Shown in pieces: positions 49,634 to 58,431 of a DNA stretch of 64,000 nucleotides. Source of the DNA: Oscillospiraceae bacterium (GTDB lineage: Bacteria; Bacillota; Clostridia; Oscillospirales; Ruminococcaceae); assembly GCA_019424695.1 (NCBI GenBank), contig JAHYZA010000007.1, positions 1-64,000 of the forward strand, read 5' to 3'. Position 1 is the first letter of the stretch; the number at the start of each line of letters is the position of its first letter. The position numbers were made by a program, and so were the translations under genes. A model generated the notes under the pieces. That model had not been told where the DNA came from, did not search any database, and was given only the letters and a program-made list of their open reading frames with translations.

Positions 49634-50920
49634 TTACTGCATGGCAGCCAGTGCACGGGCACCGATGTCGCTGCGCTTGTGCAGTTTGTCAAAATGGATG
49701 TTTTCGCTGGCGGCATAAGCCTTTTTCAGGGCTTCGGGCAGGGTGTCTGCCGTGGCGGTGACGCCCAGCACGCGGCCGCCGTTGGTGACCAGCTTGCCGT
49801 CCTTGAGCGCGGTGCCGGCATGGTAGACCGTTACGTCGGCGCAGGCAGGCAGCTGTCCTTCGGTCAGGCCGGTGATCTCCTTGCCCTTTTCGTAGGCGAG
49901 AGGATAGCCGCCGCTGGCCAGAATGACACAGGCGGCAGCGCCGTCCCGGAACTTGACTTCGGTTTCCGCCAGAGTGCCGTTGGTGGTGGCCTGCATGATG
50001 GTCAGCAGATCGCTTTCCAGCAAGGGCAGAACTACCTGGGTTTCCGGGTCGCCGAAACGGCAGTTGTACTCAATAACCTTGGGACCGTCGGGCGTCAGCA
50101 TCAGCCCGAAGTACAGGCAGCCCTTGAAAGGGCAACCTTCGGCCTGCATGGCGGCCACCGTGGGCAGGAAGATCTCCTTCATGCAGCGGTCGGCCACTTC
50201 CTGGGTATAGTAGGGGTTCGGGGCCACGGTGCCCATGCCGCCGGTGTTCAGGCCCTGATCGCCGTCCAACGCGCGCTTGTGGTCCATGCTGGACACCATC
50301 GGCTTGACGGTTTTGCCGTCACAGAAAGACAGCACGCTGACTTCGGGGCCGGTGAGGAACTCTTCCACCACCACATGGTTGCCGGAAGCGCCGAACTTCT
50401 TGTCCAGCATGATCTCCTTCACAGCCTCTACCACGTCCTCGTGATTCTGGCAGATCAGAACGCCCTTGCCCAGGGCCAGACCGTCGGCCTTGATGACGAC
50501 AGGGTATTTGTTCTTTTCCTCCACGTACGCCACGACCTTGGCAGGGTCGTCAAACACCGCATAATCGGCGGTAGGTATGCCGTACTTCTGCATCAGGTTC
50601 TTGCTGAACACCTTGCTGGCTTCAATGCGGGCGGCCGCTTTATCGGGGCCGAATGCGGGAATTCCTACCGCGGCCAGTGCATCGACCATACCCAGTGCCA
50701 GAGGATCGTCCTGTGCCACGACTACATAGTCAAAGGCTTCCTCTTTGGCAAAGGCAACCATGGCGTCCACATCGGTGGCAGGGATGGCTTTGCAGTGGGC
50801 ATCGTAGCTGATGCCGCCGTTGCCGGGAGCGCACCAGATCTCGGTGCACTGGGGACTTTGTTTCAGCGCGCGGATGATGGCGTGTTCACGCCCGCCGCCG
50901 CCAACAACGAGAATCTTCAT
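49634..50920 (-). CDS. purD: Phosphoribosylamine-glycine ligase
   Basis: 428 aa, ATP-grasp. MKILVVGGGGREHAIIRAL at the start, YPVVIKADGLALGKGVLIC, EFLTGPEVSVLSFCDG, NTGGMGTVAPNP and YNCRFGDPETQVVLPLL. Step 2 of the pathway. The ATG at 50918-50920 with AAAGGAG 6 nt upstream is preferred to a start 7 codons earlier. Confidence 0.95.
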   Translation of the reverse strand: MKILVVGGGGREHAIIRALKQSPQCTEIWCAPGNGGISYDAHCKAIPATDVDAMVAFAKEEAFDYVVVAQDDPLALGMVDALAAVGIPAFGPDKAAARIEASKVFSKNLMQKYGIPTADYAVFDDPAKVVAYVEEKNKYPVVIKADGLALGKGVLICQNHEDVVEAVKEIMLDKKFGASGNHVVVEEFLTGPEVSVLSFCDGKTVKPMVSSMDHKRALDGDQGLNTGGMGTVAPNPYYTQEVADRCMKEIFLPTVAAMQAEGCPFKGCLYFGLMLTPDGPKVIEYNCRFGDPETQVVLPLLESDLLTIMQATTNGTLAETEVKFRDGAAACVILASGGYPLAYEKGKEITGLTEGQLPACADVTVYHAGTALKDGKLVTNGGRVLGVTATADTLPEALKKAYAASENIHFDKLHKRSDIGARALAAMQ

Positions 50921-50983
50921 ACTGAACTCCTTTGACAGCACAACTGCCCGCGACGAAAAAACGCCGCAGGCAAGTGCGATTTT

Positions 50984-52165
50984 TTAATGATGGAACAGCC
51001 GGATACCGCAGAAAGCCATGGCAATGCCAAAGCGGTTGCAGGTATCGATAACCTGCTGGTCGCGGATGGAACCACCGGGCTGCACAATGGCGGTCACGCC
51101 GCTGCGGCGGGCGCGCTCGATGTTGTCGCCAAAGGGGAAGAAGGCATCGCTGCCCAGGGAAACGCCGGTGACCTTGTCCAGCCAGGCACGCTTTTCCTCG
51201 GCGGTCAGCGGGGCAGGCTGCTCGGTGAAGGTCTCGGCCCACACATCGTCCCCGATGACATCCTCCGGCGTATCGCCGATGTAGACGTCGATGGCGTTGT
51301 CGCGGTTGGGCTTGGAGATGTCGTCACGGAAAGGCAGGTTCAGCACCTTGGGCATATGGCGCAGCTGCCAGTTGTCGGCCTTCTGGCCCGCCAGGCGGGT
51401 GCAGTGGATACGGCTCTGCTGGCCGGCGCCCACGCCGATGGTCTGGCCGTCCTGCACGTAGCAGACGCTGTTGGACTGGGTATATTTCAGCACGATCAGG
51501 CTGATGATGAGGTCGCGGCGCTGTTCGGCGCTGATCTCTTTGTTCTCGGTGACGATGTTCTGCAGCATCGTGGCGTCGGAGATGTCCAGATCCTGACGGC
51601 CCTGCTCGAAGGTGACACCGAACACTGTGCGGGTCTCCAGCGGGGCGGGCTCATAGTCCGGGTCGATGGCTACAATGTTGTAGTTGCCTTTTTTCTTGGA
51701 CTTCAGCACTTCCAGGGCATCGGCGTCATAGCCGGGGGCGATGATGCCGTCGCTGACCTCATGCTGGATCAGTTTGGCGGTGGCCAGATCGCAGACATCG
51801 GACAGGGCGATCCAATCGCCGAAGCTGGACATGCGGTCAGCACCGCGGGCACGGGCATAGGCACAGGCCAAGGGGCTCAGTTCCGCGTCGGGTGCCACAT
51901 GGTACATGGCGCGCAGCGTGTCATCCAGCGGCAGGCCGATGGCCGCGCCGGCAGGGGAGACATGCTTGAAGCTGGCGGCCGCGGGCATACCCAGGGCCTT
52001 TTTCAGGTCGCGCACCAGCTGCCAGGAGTTGAACGCGTCCAGGAAGTTGATGTAACCCGGACGACCGTTGAGAATTTCGACCGGGAGCTCGGCGTCGTTT
52101 GCCATGTAGATGCGTGCGGGCTTCTGGTTGGGGTTGGTGCCGTACTTCAATTGAAACTCTTTCAT
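50984..52165 (-). CDS. purH: Stand-alone AICAR transformylase (PurH C-domain only)
   Basis: 393 aa. Formylates AICAR with 10-formyl-THF. It covers only the transformylase part of PurH: LKYGTNPNQKPARIY, SFKHVSPAGAAIG, the catalytic Lys-His pair therein, LKYTQSNSVCYV, GAGQQSRIHCTRLA, and the end GSDAFFPFGDNIERARRSGVTAIVQPGGSIRD. The MGS-like IMP cyclohydrolase domain of normal bifunctional PurH (about 200 N-terminal residues) is absent. The preceding gene encodes a PurO-type cyclohydrolase that fills this gap, and its TAA is directly followed by this ATG. Confidence 0.93.
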   Translation of the reverse strand: MKEFQLKYGTNPNQKPARIYMANDAELPVEILNGRPGYINFLDAFNSWQLVRDLKKALGMPAAASFKHVSPAGAAIGLPLDDTLRAMYHVAPDAELSPLACAYARARGADRMSSFGDWIALSDVCDLATAKLIQHEVSDGIIAPGYDADALEVLKSKKKGNYNIVAIDPDYEPAPLETRTVFGVTFEQGRQDLDISDATMLQNIVTENKEISAEQRRDLIISLIVLKYTQSNSVCYVQDGQTIGVGAGQQSRIHCTRLAGQKADNWQLRHMPKVLNLPFRDDISKPNRDNAIDVYIGDTPEDVIGDDVWAETFTEQPAPLTAEEKRAWLDKVTGVSLGSDAFFPFGDNIERARRSGVTAIVQPGGSIRDQQVIDTCNRFGIAMAFCGIRLFHH

Positions 52166-52900
52166 TTATTCACCCTCCACCGCATTGTATTTGTTCAGAA
52201 TGATGTCTTCGTAGTCACCGGTTTCCAGCGTGATGGTACGCACAAACAGGCTGACTTTGTTGTCCTCGTTGAGGGACTCCCACAGTTTGCCGGCAAACTC
52301 GGCGCCATCGTTCTCGTCGATGGAAACGCGCATGGGCTCACCTGCATAGCTGGGGATGGGGGCGCCGTTCTTCAGGTAGGTGCTGATGAAATGGCCCTCT
52401 CCCGCCACAGGCTGGGGATAGTCAAAGGTCTGGCGCTGCACACTGGCGGCGTTACCGTCGCAGCTTTTTACGATGGACAGCTTGTAGGCGCCGCTGCGCA
52501 TATCCACCACGCCGGAGATACGTGGCGTGAAGTTGGGGGCGTCATCCTCGTAGGTACGGGTCGCCAGCGCAGCCTCAAAGCTGTAGCCGGGGAAGAGGTT
52601 CTCGTTCATGAAATGGGCGATGGTATCAGTCTGGTCACCGTTGGTGACGACCGTCGTCTCCCGCAGCGTCAGCACGGCGTTGTAGATGATCAGATGGGGG
52701 TCTTCCAGCTTGGCCGGATCGGCCGCCACGGTGCGGATGCCACCCGGGATGGCTTCGAATACGCGGTTGCGGCTGTTGGCGCTGCGGCCCATGATCCAGT
52801 AGGCGATGATTGCCTTTTCGCCGTCAGGGGTGCGGCCCAGCACGATGCCGCGGCCGGGATATTCATTCCCCGCAAGATATTTGTACAGATTCTTTTTCAT
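52166..52900 (-). CDS. purO: PurO-type IMP cyclohydrolase
   Basis: 244 aa. NLYKYLAGNEYPGRGIVLGRTPDG, AYWIMGRSANSRNRVF, LIIYNAVLTLRETTVVTNGDQTD, DDAPNFTPRISGVV and LKNGAPIPSYAGEP resemble the archaeal-type IMP cyclohydrolase family (PF07826), an NTN-hydrolase-like fold unrelated to the PurH cyclohydrolase domain. It closes the purine ring (FAICAR to IMP). Its place beside the stand-alone AICAR transformylase in a complete purine operon strongly supports this. Family assignment is from memory of the motif pattern. Confidence 0.88.
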   Translation of the reverse strand: MKKNLYKYLAGNEYPGRGIVLGRTPDGEKAIIAYWIMGRSANSRNRVFEAIPGGIRTVAADPAKLEDPHLIIYNAVLTLRETTVVTNGDQTDTIAHFMNENLFPGYSFEAALATRTYEDDAPNFTPRISGVVDMRSGAYKLSIVKSCDGNAASVQRQTFDYPQPVAGEGHFISTYLKNGAPIPSYAGEPMRVSIDENDGAEFAGKLWESLNEDNKVSLFVRTITLETGDYEDIILNKYNAVEGE

Positions 52901-52903
52901 TGC

Positions 52904-53497
52904 TTATACCTCGTCGTTGCAAACCATAGCCAGAGCCTGGGGCAGCAGTTTCCATTCGGCCTCCACCATCACGCGCTTCTGCAGCACTTCGGGGGTATCG
53001 CCGGGCTGCACAGCCACGGCTTTCTGCAGCAGGATAGGGCCGCCGTCACATTCCTCATTGACCAGATGCACAGTGGCACCGGTCACTTTCACACCGCGGG
53101 CCAGAGCCGCTTCATGCACCCGCAGGCCGTAAAAACCGGGGCCGCAGAAGCTGGGAATCAGGCTGGGATGCACGTTAAGGATGCGGTTGCGGTAAGCATC
53201 GATGACGCGGGGACCCAGCACCGAGAGGAAGCCGGCCAGCACCACGACGTCGATCTCGTGGCTCTGCAGGGTGTCCAGCAGGGCTGTATCGAAGGCATCA
53301 CTGTCGGCGTATTCCTTGCGGGCCACCACGGTGCTCTCCACACCGAAATTGGCCGCGCGCTCCAGCGCATACACACCGGGCTTGCTGGCTACCACCAGAA
53401 CGATCTTGCCGTTCGGATTTTCGCCGCGGGCCTCGCTTTCCAGCAGCGCCTGCAGGTTGGTACCGCCTCCGGAAACCAGTACAGCTACACGCTTCAT
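52904..53497 (-). CDS. purN: Phosphoribosylglycinamide formyltransferase
   Basis: 197 aa. RVAVLVSGGGTNLQALLE at the start, catalytic Asn/His/Asp in NVHPSLIPSFCG and THE-like GATVHLVNEECDGGPIL. Uses 10-formyl-THF, step 3. Its ATG overlaps the purM stop. Confidence 0.95.
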   Translation of the reverse strand: MKRVAVLVSGGGTNLQALLESEARGENPNGKIVLVVASKPGVYALERAANFGVESTVVARKEYADSDAFDTALLDTLQSHEIDVVVLAGFLSVLGPRVIDAYRNRILNVHPSLIPSFCGPGFYGLRVHEAALARGVKVTGATVHLVNEECDGGPILLQKAVAVQPGDTPEVLQKRVMVEAEWKLLPQALAMVCNDEV

Positions 53498-54537
53498 ACC
53501 AGTTCCACCCCGTCGCCTTCCACGATGGTGCCCAGACGGTAAGCGCCTTCCTCACCGTGGGCGTGCAGGATCTCAAGGGCCTTGTCGGCGTCCTCGGCAG
53601 CAACCACAATGGTCATGCCCACGCCCATGTTGAAGGTGTTGAACATATCACGCTCCGGCACATTCCCTTCCTTGGCCAGCACGTCGAACAGAACCGGCGT
53701 GCGCACGTCAGCCTTGGCAATGCGGGCAGCGCAACCCTTCTTCAGGCTGCGGGGAATATTCTCGTAGAAGCCGCCGCCGGTGATGTGGGACACGCCCTTC
53801 ACGGTGACCTGCTCCATCAGAGCCAGCACCGGCTTGACGTAGATCTTGGTGGGGGCCAGCAAAGCCTCGCCCAGGGTCTTGTCCATGCCCTCAAAGGTCT
53901 TGTCCAGCACTTCGGGATGGTTGTCGATGTCGAAGATCTTGCGAACCAGCGAGAAACCGTTGGAGTGCACGCCGGTGGAGGGCAGCGCCAGGATGACATC
54001 ACCGGGCTGCATGGTGGAGTTGTCAAGAATCTTGCTCTTGTCCACCACACCCACGGTAAAGCCGGCCAGATCGTACTCTTCCTCGGGCATCATGCCGGGG
54101 TGCTCAGCCGTCTCGCCGCCCACCAGGGAGCAGCCGGCCTGGACACAGCCCTCGGCCACACCCTTGACGATCTCGGCAATTTTCTCGGGGATGTTCTTGC
54201 CGCAGGCGATGTAGTCAAGGAACACCAGCGGCTTGGCACCGGCGCAGATAACGTCGTTGACACACATGGCCACGCAGTCGATGCCGATGGTATCGTGCTT
54301 GTTCATGTACTGGGCCACACGCAGTTTGGTGCCGACGCCGTCGGTGCCGGAGATCAGGACCGGATGCTCCATACCGGTGCAGTCCAGTTCAAACAGACCG
54401 CCAAAACCGCCCAGACCACCGATGCAGTTTTCGGTCATCGTGCGGGCTACATACTGCTTCATCAGTTCGACGGAGCGGTAGCCGGCCGTAATATCCACGC
54501 CGGCGGCGGCGTAGCTGGCAGAATAGCTTTTTTCCAT
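53494..54537 (-). CDS. purM: Phosphoribosylformylglycinamidine cyclo-ligase
   Basis: 347 aa. AIRS fold with SYAAAGVDITAGYRSVELM, ISGTDGVGTKLRVAQ, GIDCVAMCVNDVICAGAKPLVFLDYIA, LVGGETAEHPGMM and HITGGGFYENIPR. Step 5. ATAGGAG lies 9 nt before the ATG at 54535-54537. Confidence 0.95.
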   Translation of the reverse strand: MEKSYSASYAAAGVDITAGYRSVELMKQYVARTMTENCIGGLGGFGGLFELDCTGMEHPVLISGTDGVGTKLRVAQYMNKHDTIGIDCVAMCVNDVICAGAKPLVFLDYIACGKNIPEKIAEIVKGVAEGCVQAGCSLVGGETAEHPGMMPEEEYDLAGFTVGVVDKSKILDNSTMQPGDVILALPSTGVHSNGFSLVRKIFDIDNHPEVLDKTFEGMDKTLGEALLAPTKIYVKPVLALMEQVTVKGVSHITGGGFYENIPRSLKKGCAARIAKADVRTPVLFDVLAKEGNVPERDMFNTFNMGVGMTIVVAAEDADKALEILHAHGEEGAYRLGTIVEGDGVELV

Positions 54538-54601
54538 GTCGGTTACTCCTATCGGGTGTTGTTGCAAAGACGCGGATGCGGCGCAGGGGCCGCGGAACCG
54601 G

Positions 54602-56074
54602 TCACAGTTTTTTGTTCGGATTGGAAGTGCTCAGCGGCTTGTCATAGACAATGTCCATCGTCTCTTCCGGCGGGTCCACGGGATACTTGCCCGTGAAGCA
54701 GCCGGTGCAGAAACCGCAGTGGCTGTGAATGGCCAGCTGCTGTACATGTTCGATGCTCAGGTAGCCCAGCGTGTCGGAACCGACCAGCTTGTTGATCTCC
54801 TCCACGGTGTGACCGGTGGCGATCAGCTGCTTCTCATCGGGAATGTCGGTGCCGAAGTAGCAGGGATGGGCAAAGGGCGGGGCGCTGATGCGGTAATGCA
54901 CCTCTTTGGCGCCGGCTTCCCGCAGCAGGCGGATGGTCCGGGCGCTGGTGGTGCCGCGGACGATGGAGTCGTCCACCAGCACCACGCGTTTGCCCCGGAC
55001 GGTGGATTCAATGGCGTTGAGCTTGATGCGAACGCTGTTTTCACGCTGGGCCTGGCTGCCCTGAATGAAGGTACGGCCCACATACTTGTTCTTGATGAAA
55101 CCGATGCCGTAGGGGATGCCGCTTTCCTGTGCATAGCCCAGGGCGGCGTCCAGGCCGGAGTCCGGTGCGCCGATAACGACATCCGCTTCCACGGGATGCT
55201 CCTGCGCCAGGAAACGGCCGGCCTGCAGGCGTGCCTCATGGACGCAGGTGCCTTCCAGCACCGAGTCGGGACGGGCAAAATAGATGTACTCGAACACACA
55301 CATGGTGTGGGGCGCCGTGCCGCAGTGGGTATCGATGCTGCGCAGGCCGTCATGGTCGGCAATGACGATCTCACCGGGACGGACGTCGCGCACAAACTTG
55401 GCGCCGACAGCGTCCAGCGCGCAGGACTCGCTGGCAAAGGCATATCCGCTGCCGTCCGGCAGTTCACCGATGCACAGCGGGCGGAACCCGTGGGGGTCAC
55501 GCGCTGCAATGAGTTTGGTGTGGGTCATGATGACCAGGCTGTAAGCGCCCTCGATGTCGTCCATCGTGCGGCTGACGGCCATCTCGATGTTGGGGGTCAG
55601 CAGACGGTTCTGGGTCAGCAGATAGGCGATGACCTCGGTGTCCGAAGTTCCGTGGAAGATGGAACCGCTCATTTCCAGCTTGCGGCGGAGTTTGGGAGCG
55701 TTGACCAGGTTGCCGTTGTGGCAGACGGCCATGGCGCCCTTGCAGTGGTGCAGGACCATGGGCTGGGCATTGGAACGGCTGCGCTGGCCGGCGGTGGCAT
55801 ACCGCACATGACCGGTAGCCATCTTGGCGCCGTGAGGCAGTTCCTCCAGCACACGTTTGGTAAAGACTTCGCTCACCAGGCCCAGGTCGCGGTGACCGGA
55901 CAATACGCCGTCCACATTCAGTGCAATGCCGCAGCTTTCCTGGCCGCGGTGCTGCAGGGCGTACAACGCGCTGTATACGGCACTGACCATATCGGTCTCG
56001 CCGGTTTTATCGTAGATGCCGAAGACGCCGCACTCTTCGTGCAGCGATTCGGTGTATTGGGAAAGTTCACTCAT
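54602..56074 (-). CDS. purF: Amidophosphoribosyltransferase
   Basis: 490 aa, committing enzyme of purine synthesis. A short propeptide precedes Cys15 of EECGVFGIYDK, the N-terminal nucleophile after processing. GHVRYATAGQRS and CHNGNLVNA belong to the glutaminase domain, and VVLVDDSIVRGTTSA is the PRPP loop. CGFCTGCFTGKYP near the end has the cysteines of the structural Fe-S cluster known in Bacillus PurF. Confidence 0.95.
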   Translation of the reverse strand: MSELSQYTESLHEECGVFGIYDKTGETDMVSAVYSALYALQHRGQESCGIALNVDGVLSGHRDLGLVSEVFTKRVLEELPHGAKMATGHVRYATAGQRSRSNAQPMVLHHCKGAMAVCHNGNLVNAPKLRRKLEMSGSIFHGTSDTEVIAYLLTQNRLLTPNIEMAVSRTMDDIEGAYSLVIMTHTKLIAARDPHGFRPLCIGELPDGSGYAFASESCALDAVGAKFVRDVRPGEIVIADHDGLRSIDTHCGTAPHTMCVFEYIYFARPDSVLEGTCVHEARLQAGRFLAQEHPVEADVVIGAPDSGLDAALGYAQESGIPYGIGFIKNKYVGRTFIQGSQAQRENSVRIKLNAIESTVRGKRVVLVDDSIVRGTTSARTIRLLREAGAKEVHYRISAPPFAHPCYFGTDIPDEKQLIATGHTVEEINKLVGSDTLGYLSIEHVQQLAIHSHCGFCTGCFTGKYPVDPPEETMDIVYDKPLSTSNPNKKL

Positions 56075-56100
56075 TCCGCTTTGTGCTCCGTTTTCTCAAA

Positions 56101-56814
56101 TCAACCCAGCAGACGCTTCATAACTTCCTGGTAGGCATCGGCCTCGCCACCCATGTTGCGGCGGAACAGGTCCTTGTCCAGGTGGGCACCGGTGGTGGCA
56201 TCCCAGAAACGGCAGGTGTCGGGGCTGATCTCGTCGGCCAGAATGATGGTGCCGTCGGGCAGGCGGCCGAACTCCAGCTTGAAGTCAATGAGACGGATGT
56301 TGGCGTCCAGCAGGATCTTCTTCAGCACTTCGTTGACCTTGAAGGCGTACTTGGTGATGGTGTCGATCTCCTCCTGAGTGGCGAGATCCAGGGCCAGGGC
56401 GTAGTAGTGGTTGATGAACGGATCGTGCAGATCGTCGTTCTTGTAGCTGAACTCAAGGATGGGCGTCTTGAACGGGGTACCCTCGGGCACACCCATGCGC
56501 AGGCTGAAGTGGCCGGCGGCAACGTTGCGGATGATGACCTCCAGGGGTACGATCTCGACCTTCTTCACGAAGGTGTCGCGATCGTTGATCTCCTCCACAT
56601 AGTGGGTGGGGATGCCTTCCTTTTCCAGTTTCTGCATCAGGGCGTTGGACAGCTTGTTGTTGACAATGCCCTTGTCGCGGATGGTACCCTTCTTCTCGCC
56701 GTCACCGGCGGTGGCATCGTCCTTGTAGTGGACCATGACGATTTCGGGGTCGCTGGTCGCGAAAACCTGCTTGGCCTTGCCTTCGTACATCTGCTCTTTG
56801 ACTTCGTATTTCAT
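56101..56814 (-). CDS. purC: SAICAR synthetase
   Basis: 237 aa. MYEGKAKQVFATSDPE, KDDATAGDGEKKGTIRDKG, VPLEVIIRNVAAGHFSLRMG and IDFKLEFGRLPDGTIILADEISPDTCRFWD are diagnostic. It has a promoter of its own upstream (56869-56897), so expression may not depend entirely on read-through from purE. Confidence 0.95.
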   Translation of the reverse strand: MKYEVKEQMYEGKAKQVFATSDPEIVMVHYKDDATAGDGEKKGTIRDKGIVNNKLSNALMQKLEKEGIPTHYVEEINDRDTFVKKVEIVPLEVIIRNVAAGHFSLRMGVPEGTPFKTPILEFSYKNDDLHDPFINHYYALALDLATQEEIDTITKYAFKVNEVLKKILLDANIRLIDFKLEFGRLPDGTIILADEISPDTCRFWDATTGAHLDKDLFRRNMGGEADAYQEVMKRLLG

Positions 56815-56868
56815 GATAAACGCTCCCTTTTATGTAATGTATAAAAACGAGTGCACAATCGCAATTCC

Positions 56869-56897
56869 ATTGTACCCCGTTTTGTGTCGGTGTGCAA
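56869..56897 (-). promoter_or_regulatory. Internal promoter before purC
   Basis: On the minus strand, TTGCAC (56892-56897), a 17-bp spacer and TACAAT (56869-56874) lie in the 91-nt purE-purC gap. Confidence 0.7.
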
Positions 56898-56905
56898 GAT
56901 TTTGT

Positions 56906-57403
56906 TTACATCGCAGCGGCTTCGGCGGCGATGGCGGCGTCCTTCTTGGCGATGGCCGCAGCGGTATCGGCACGGAACTGGTCCAGCTTGGCAGCCAGGT
57001 CGTCATCGGCTACAGCCAGGATGGCTACTGCCAGATAGGCGGCGTTTTTGGCACCGTTCAGGGCCACGGTGGCAACAGGGAAACCGCTGGGCATCTGCAC
57101 GGTAGCCAGCAGGGCATCCAGACCGTCCAGCGCACCGCCCTTCATGGGGATGCCGACCACCGGCAGGGTGGTGTTGGCGGCAAAGGCACCGGCCAGATGA
57201 GCGGCCATGCCGGCGGCGCACAGGATCACACCGTAACCGTTGGCACGGGCGGATTTGGCAAAGGCGGCAGCCGCCTCGGGCGTGCGGTGGGCCGAGAGGA
57301 TGTGCGCCTCATAGGGGACGCCGAAATCTTTCAGCACGGTGCAGGCTCCCTTGACAACGGACCAGTCGCTGTCGGAACCCATGATGATCGCTACTTTTTT
57401 CAT
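56906..57403 (-). CDS. purE: N5-carboxyaminoimidazole ribonucleotide mutase
   Basis: 165 aa. IIMGSDSDWSVVKGA, HILSAHRTPEAAAAFA (the SAHRTP motif of class I PurE), CAAGMAAHLAGAFAANTTLPVVGIP and LLATVQMPSGFPVATV. Class I enzymes need PurK, which is not in the window. GAAAGGAG lies 9 nt before the ATG at 57401-57403. First gene of the operon, preceded by a long structured leader. Confidence 0.94.
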   Translation of the reverse strand: MKKVAIIMGSDSDWSVVKGACTVLKDFGVPYEAHILSAHRTPEAAAAFAKSARANGYGVILCAAGMAAHLAGAFAANTTLPVVGIPMKGGALDGLDALLATVQMPSGFPVATVALNGAKNAAYLAVAILAVADDDLAAKLDQFRADTAAAIAKKDAAIAAEAAAM

Positions 57404-57429
57404 TGGTAAGCTCCTTTCCTGATTACACG

Positions 57430-57597
57430 CCAGACGAAAAGAGCGCAGTGGCCGGCAAAACGGTACACTGCGCTGTTTGGATATACGAATACGGCATGCG
57501 GGGTACAAAAAATCCGTGAAAATCACCACGACACAACATCGGTCCTTGCACGGAAGATCCCCCTTTATATAAAGAAGTAAAGTACCCTTGTAAAATC
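57430..57597 (-). promoter_or_regulatory. Structured purine-operon leader with attenuator
   Basis: Between the promoter and purE there are about 190 nt of leader. It contains an outer pair GGGTAC/GTACCC and an inner pair CCGTG/CACGG that competes with a local hairpin CGTG/CACG followed by GATTTTTTG. A terminator follows, with GCGCAGTG and CACTGCGC (57443-57450 with 57466-57473) and TCTTTTCGT. A 12-bp palindrome CTTTATATAAAG lies at 57563-57574. This layout suggests ligand- or protein-controlled attenuation. It does not match the guanine, PRPP, THF or ZTP aptamers as I know them. Confidence 0.55.
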
Positions 57598-57626
57598 AGT
57601 GTAAGGCGTAAGGCACAAAAATGCAA
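57598..57626 (-). promoter_or_regulatory. Purine operon promoter
   Basis: On the minus strand, TTGCAT (57621-57626), a 17-bp spacer and TACACT (57598-57603). The resulting mRNA would carry the structured leader and then purE to purB. Confidence 0.7.
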
Positions 57627-57825
57627 GATGGGGAGAACTTTTTCAGCCAAAAAACGACAGGGGAGAGTTTTCCCTGCCGCTTTTTGTCATTTTTGATGGG
57701 GTCTGGTGAGCAAAGGTATGACTTTATCAAAGGGCGGCAAAACCGGCAAAAAGAAGGGTGTGGCGCCGCGGGACAAAGTATGGTATAATATGACAAATTG
57801 ATTCCCGAGGAGAGAAACATCAACG

Positions 57826-58350
57826 ATGAGCCAACACAAAAAATACCTGAGCAATACGGCCCTGCATGGCAAGGAAGAGCGGGTCAAACGGATTTTCCGC
57901 GACCAGATTGCCGAGGCGGCCGGATTGCTGGAGGTCCTGCTTTCCGGCATTGTTCTGGTGGGGTTGCTGTTCAGCATCGTGCCGCTGGTCCAGTGGATGC
58001 CCGGCCTGATCGTGGACGGCAACGAAGTGGAAGTGTATGAATTCCTGACCCGCGCTTTGGATATCGTCATCGGCATCGAGTTCATCAAGATGCTGGCCAA
58101 GCACAGTCCCGGCAGTGTTCTGGAAGTGCTGCTGTACGCCATTGCCCGCCATATGATCGTGGGGCACGAGGACGCGGTACAGAATCTGGTCAGTGTGGCT
58201 GCCATCGCTCTCATCTTCATCATCCGCCGGTTCTTCTTTGTGCCATCCTTCGGACAGAAACTGCCCGGAGGTCAGATGGCACCGGACGTGGCGCATTTGT
58301 ATGCTGTCAGCGAACAAGAGGGGGAAGAACTGGGAGAAGAGCAGCAGTGA
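57826..58350 (+). CDS. PsiE-like membrane protein
   Basis: 174 aa with about four hydrophobic helices. LLEVLLSGIVLVGLLFSIV is the first, and EFLTRALDIVIGIEFIKMLAKH, VLLYAIARHMIVGHEDA and LVSVAAIALIFIIRRFFFV follow. The EFIKxL and AxARHxIV pattern resembles phosphate-starvation PsiE proteins; the function is unclear. GAGGAG precedes the ATG. An extended -10 promoter, TGGTATAAT (TATAAT at 57784-57789), stands 36 nt upstream. Monocistronic between divergent purE and convergent fhs. Confidence 0.7.
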   Translation: MSQHKKYLSNTALHGKEERVKRIFRDQIAEAAGLLEVLLSGIVLVGLLFSIVPLVQWMPGLIVDGNEVEVYEFLTRALDIVIGIEFIKMLAKHSPGSVLEVLLYAIARHMIVGHEDAVQNLVSVAAIALIFIIRRFFFVPSFGQKLPGGQMAPDVAHLYAVSEQEGEELGEEQQ

Positions 58351-58381
58351 ACCGGATGGTCTGTTTCGCCTAGCAAAACAA

Positions 58382-58412
58382 AAAAGGAGTCCGCCGCTGG
58401 CGGACTCCTTTT
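58382..58412. terminator. Bidirectional terminator between psiE-like gene and fhs
   Basis: A 14-bp perfect stem (58382-58395 with 58399-58412) around GCT with A/T runs on both ends. Confidence 0.9.
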
Positions 58413-58431
58413 GTTGTACGAAACAGGTGAA

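Noticed and set aside
44717..53542. Very long open frames on the plus strand (up to 1384 codons) opposite purB, purL, purD and the purH region
   Set aside because: They are exact antisense shadows of well-supported purine genes. GC-rich third positions remove stop codons on the complementary strand. They lack ribosome sites and recognisable domains.
57404..57597. ZTP or guanine riboswitch before purE
   Set aside because: Neither the pfl 3' element (CCGCCUGGGC-like) nor the purine aptamer loops can be found; kept only as an unclassified leader.
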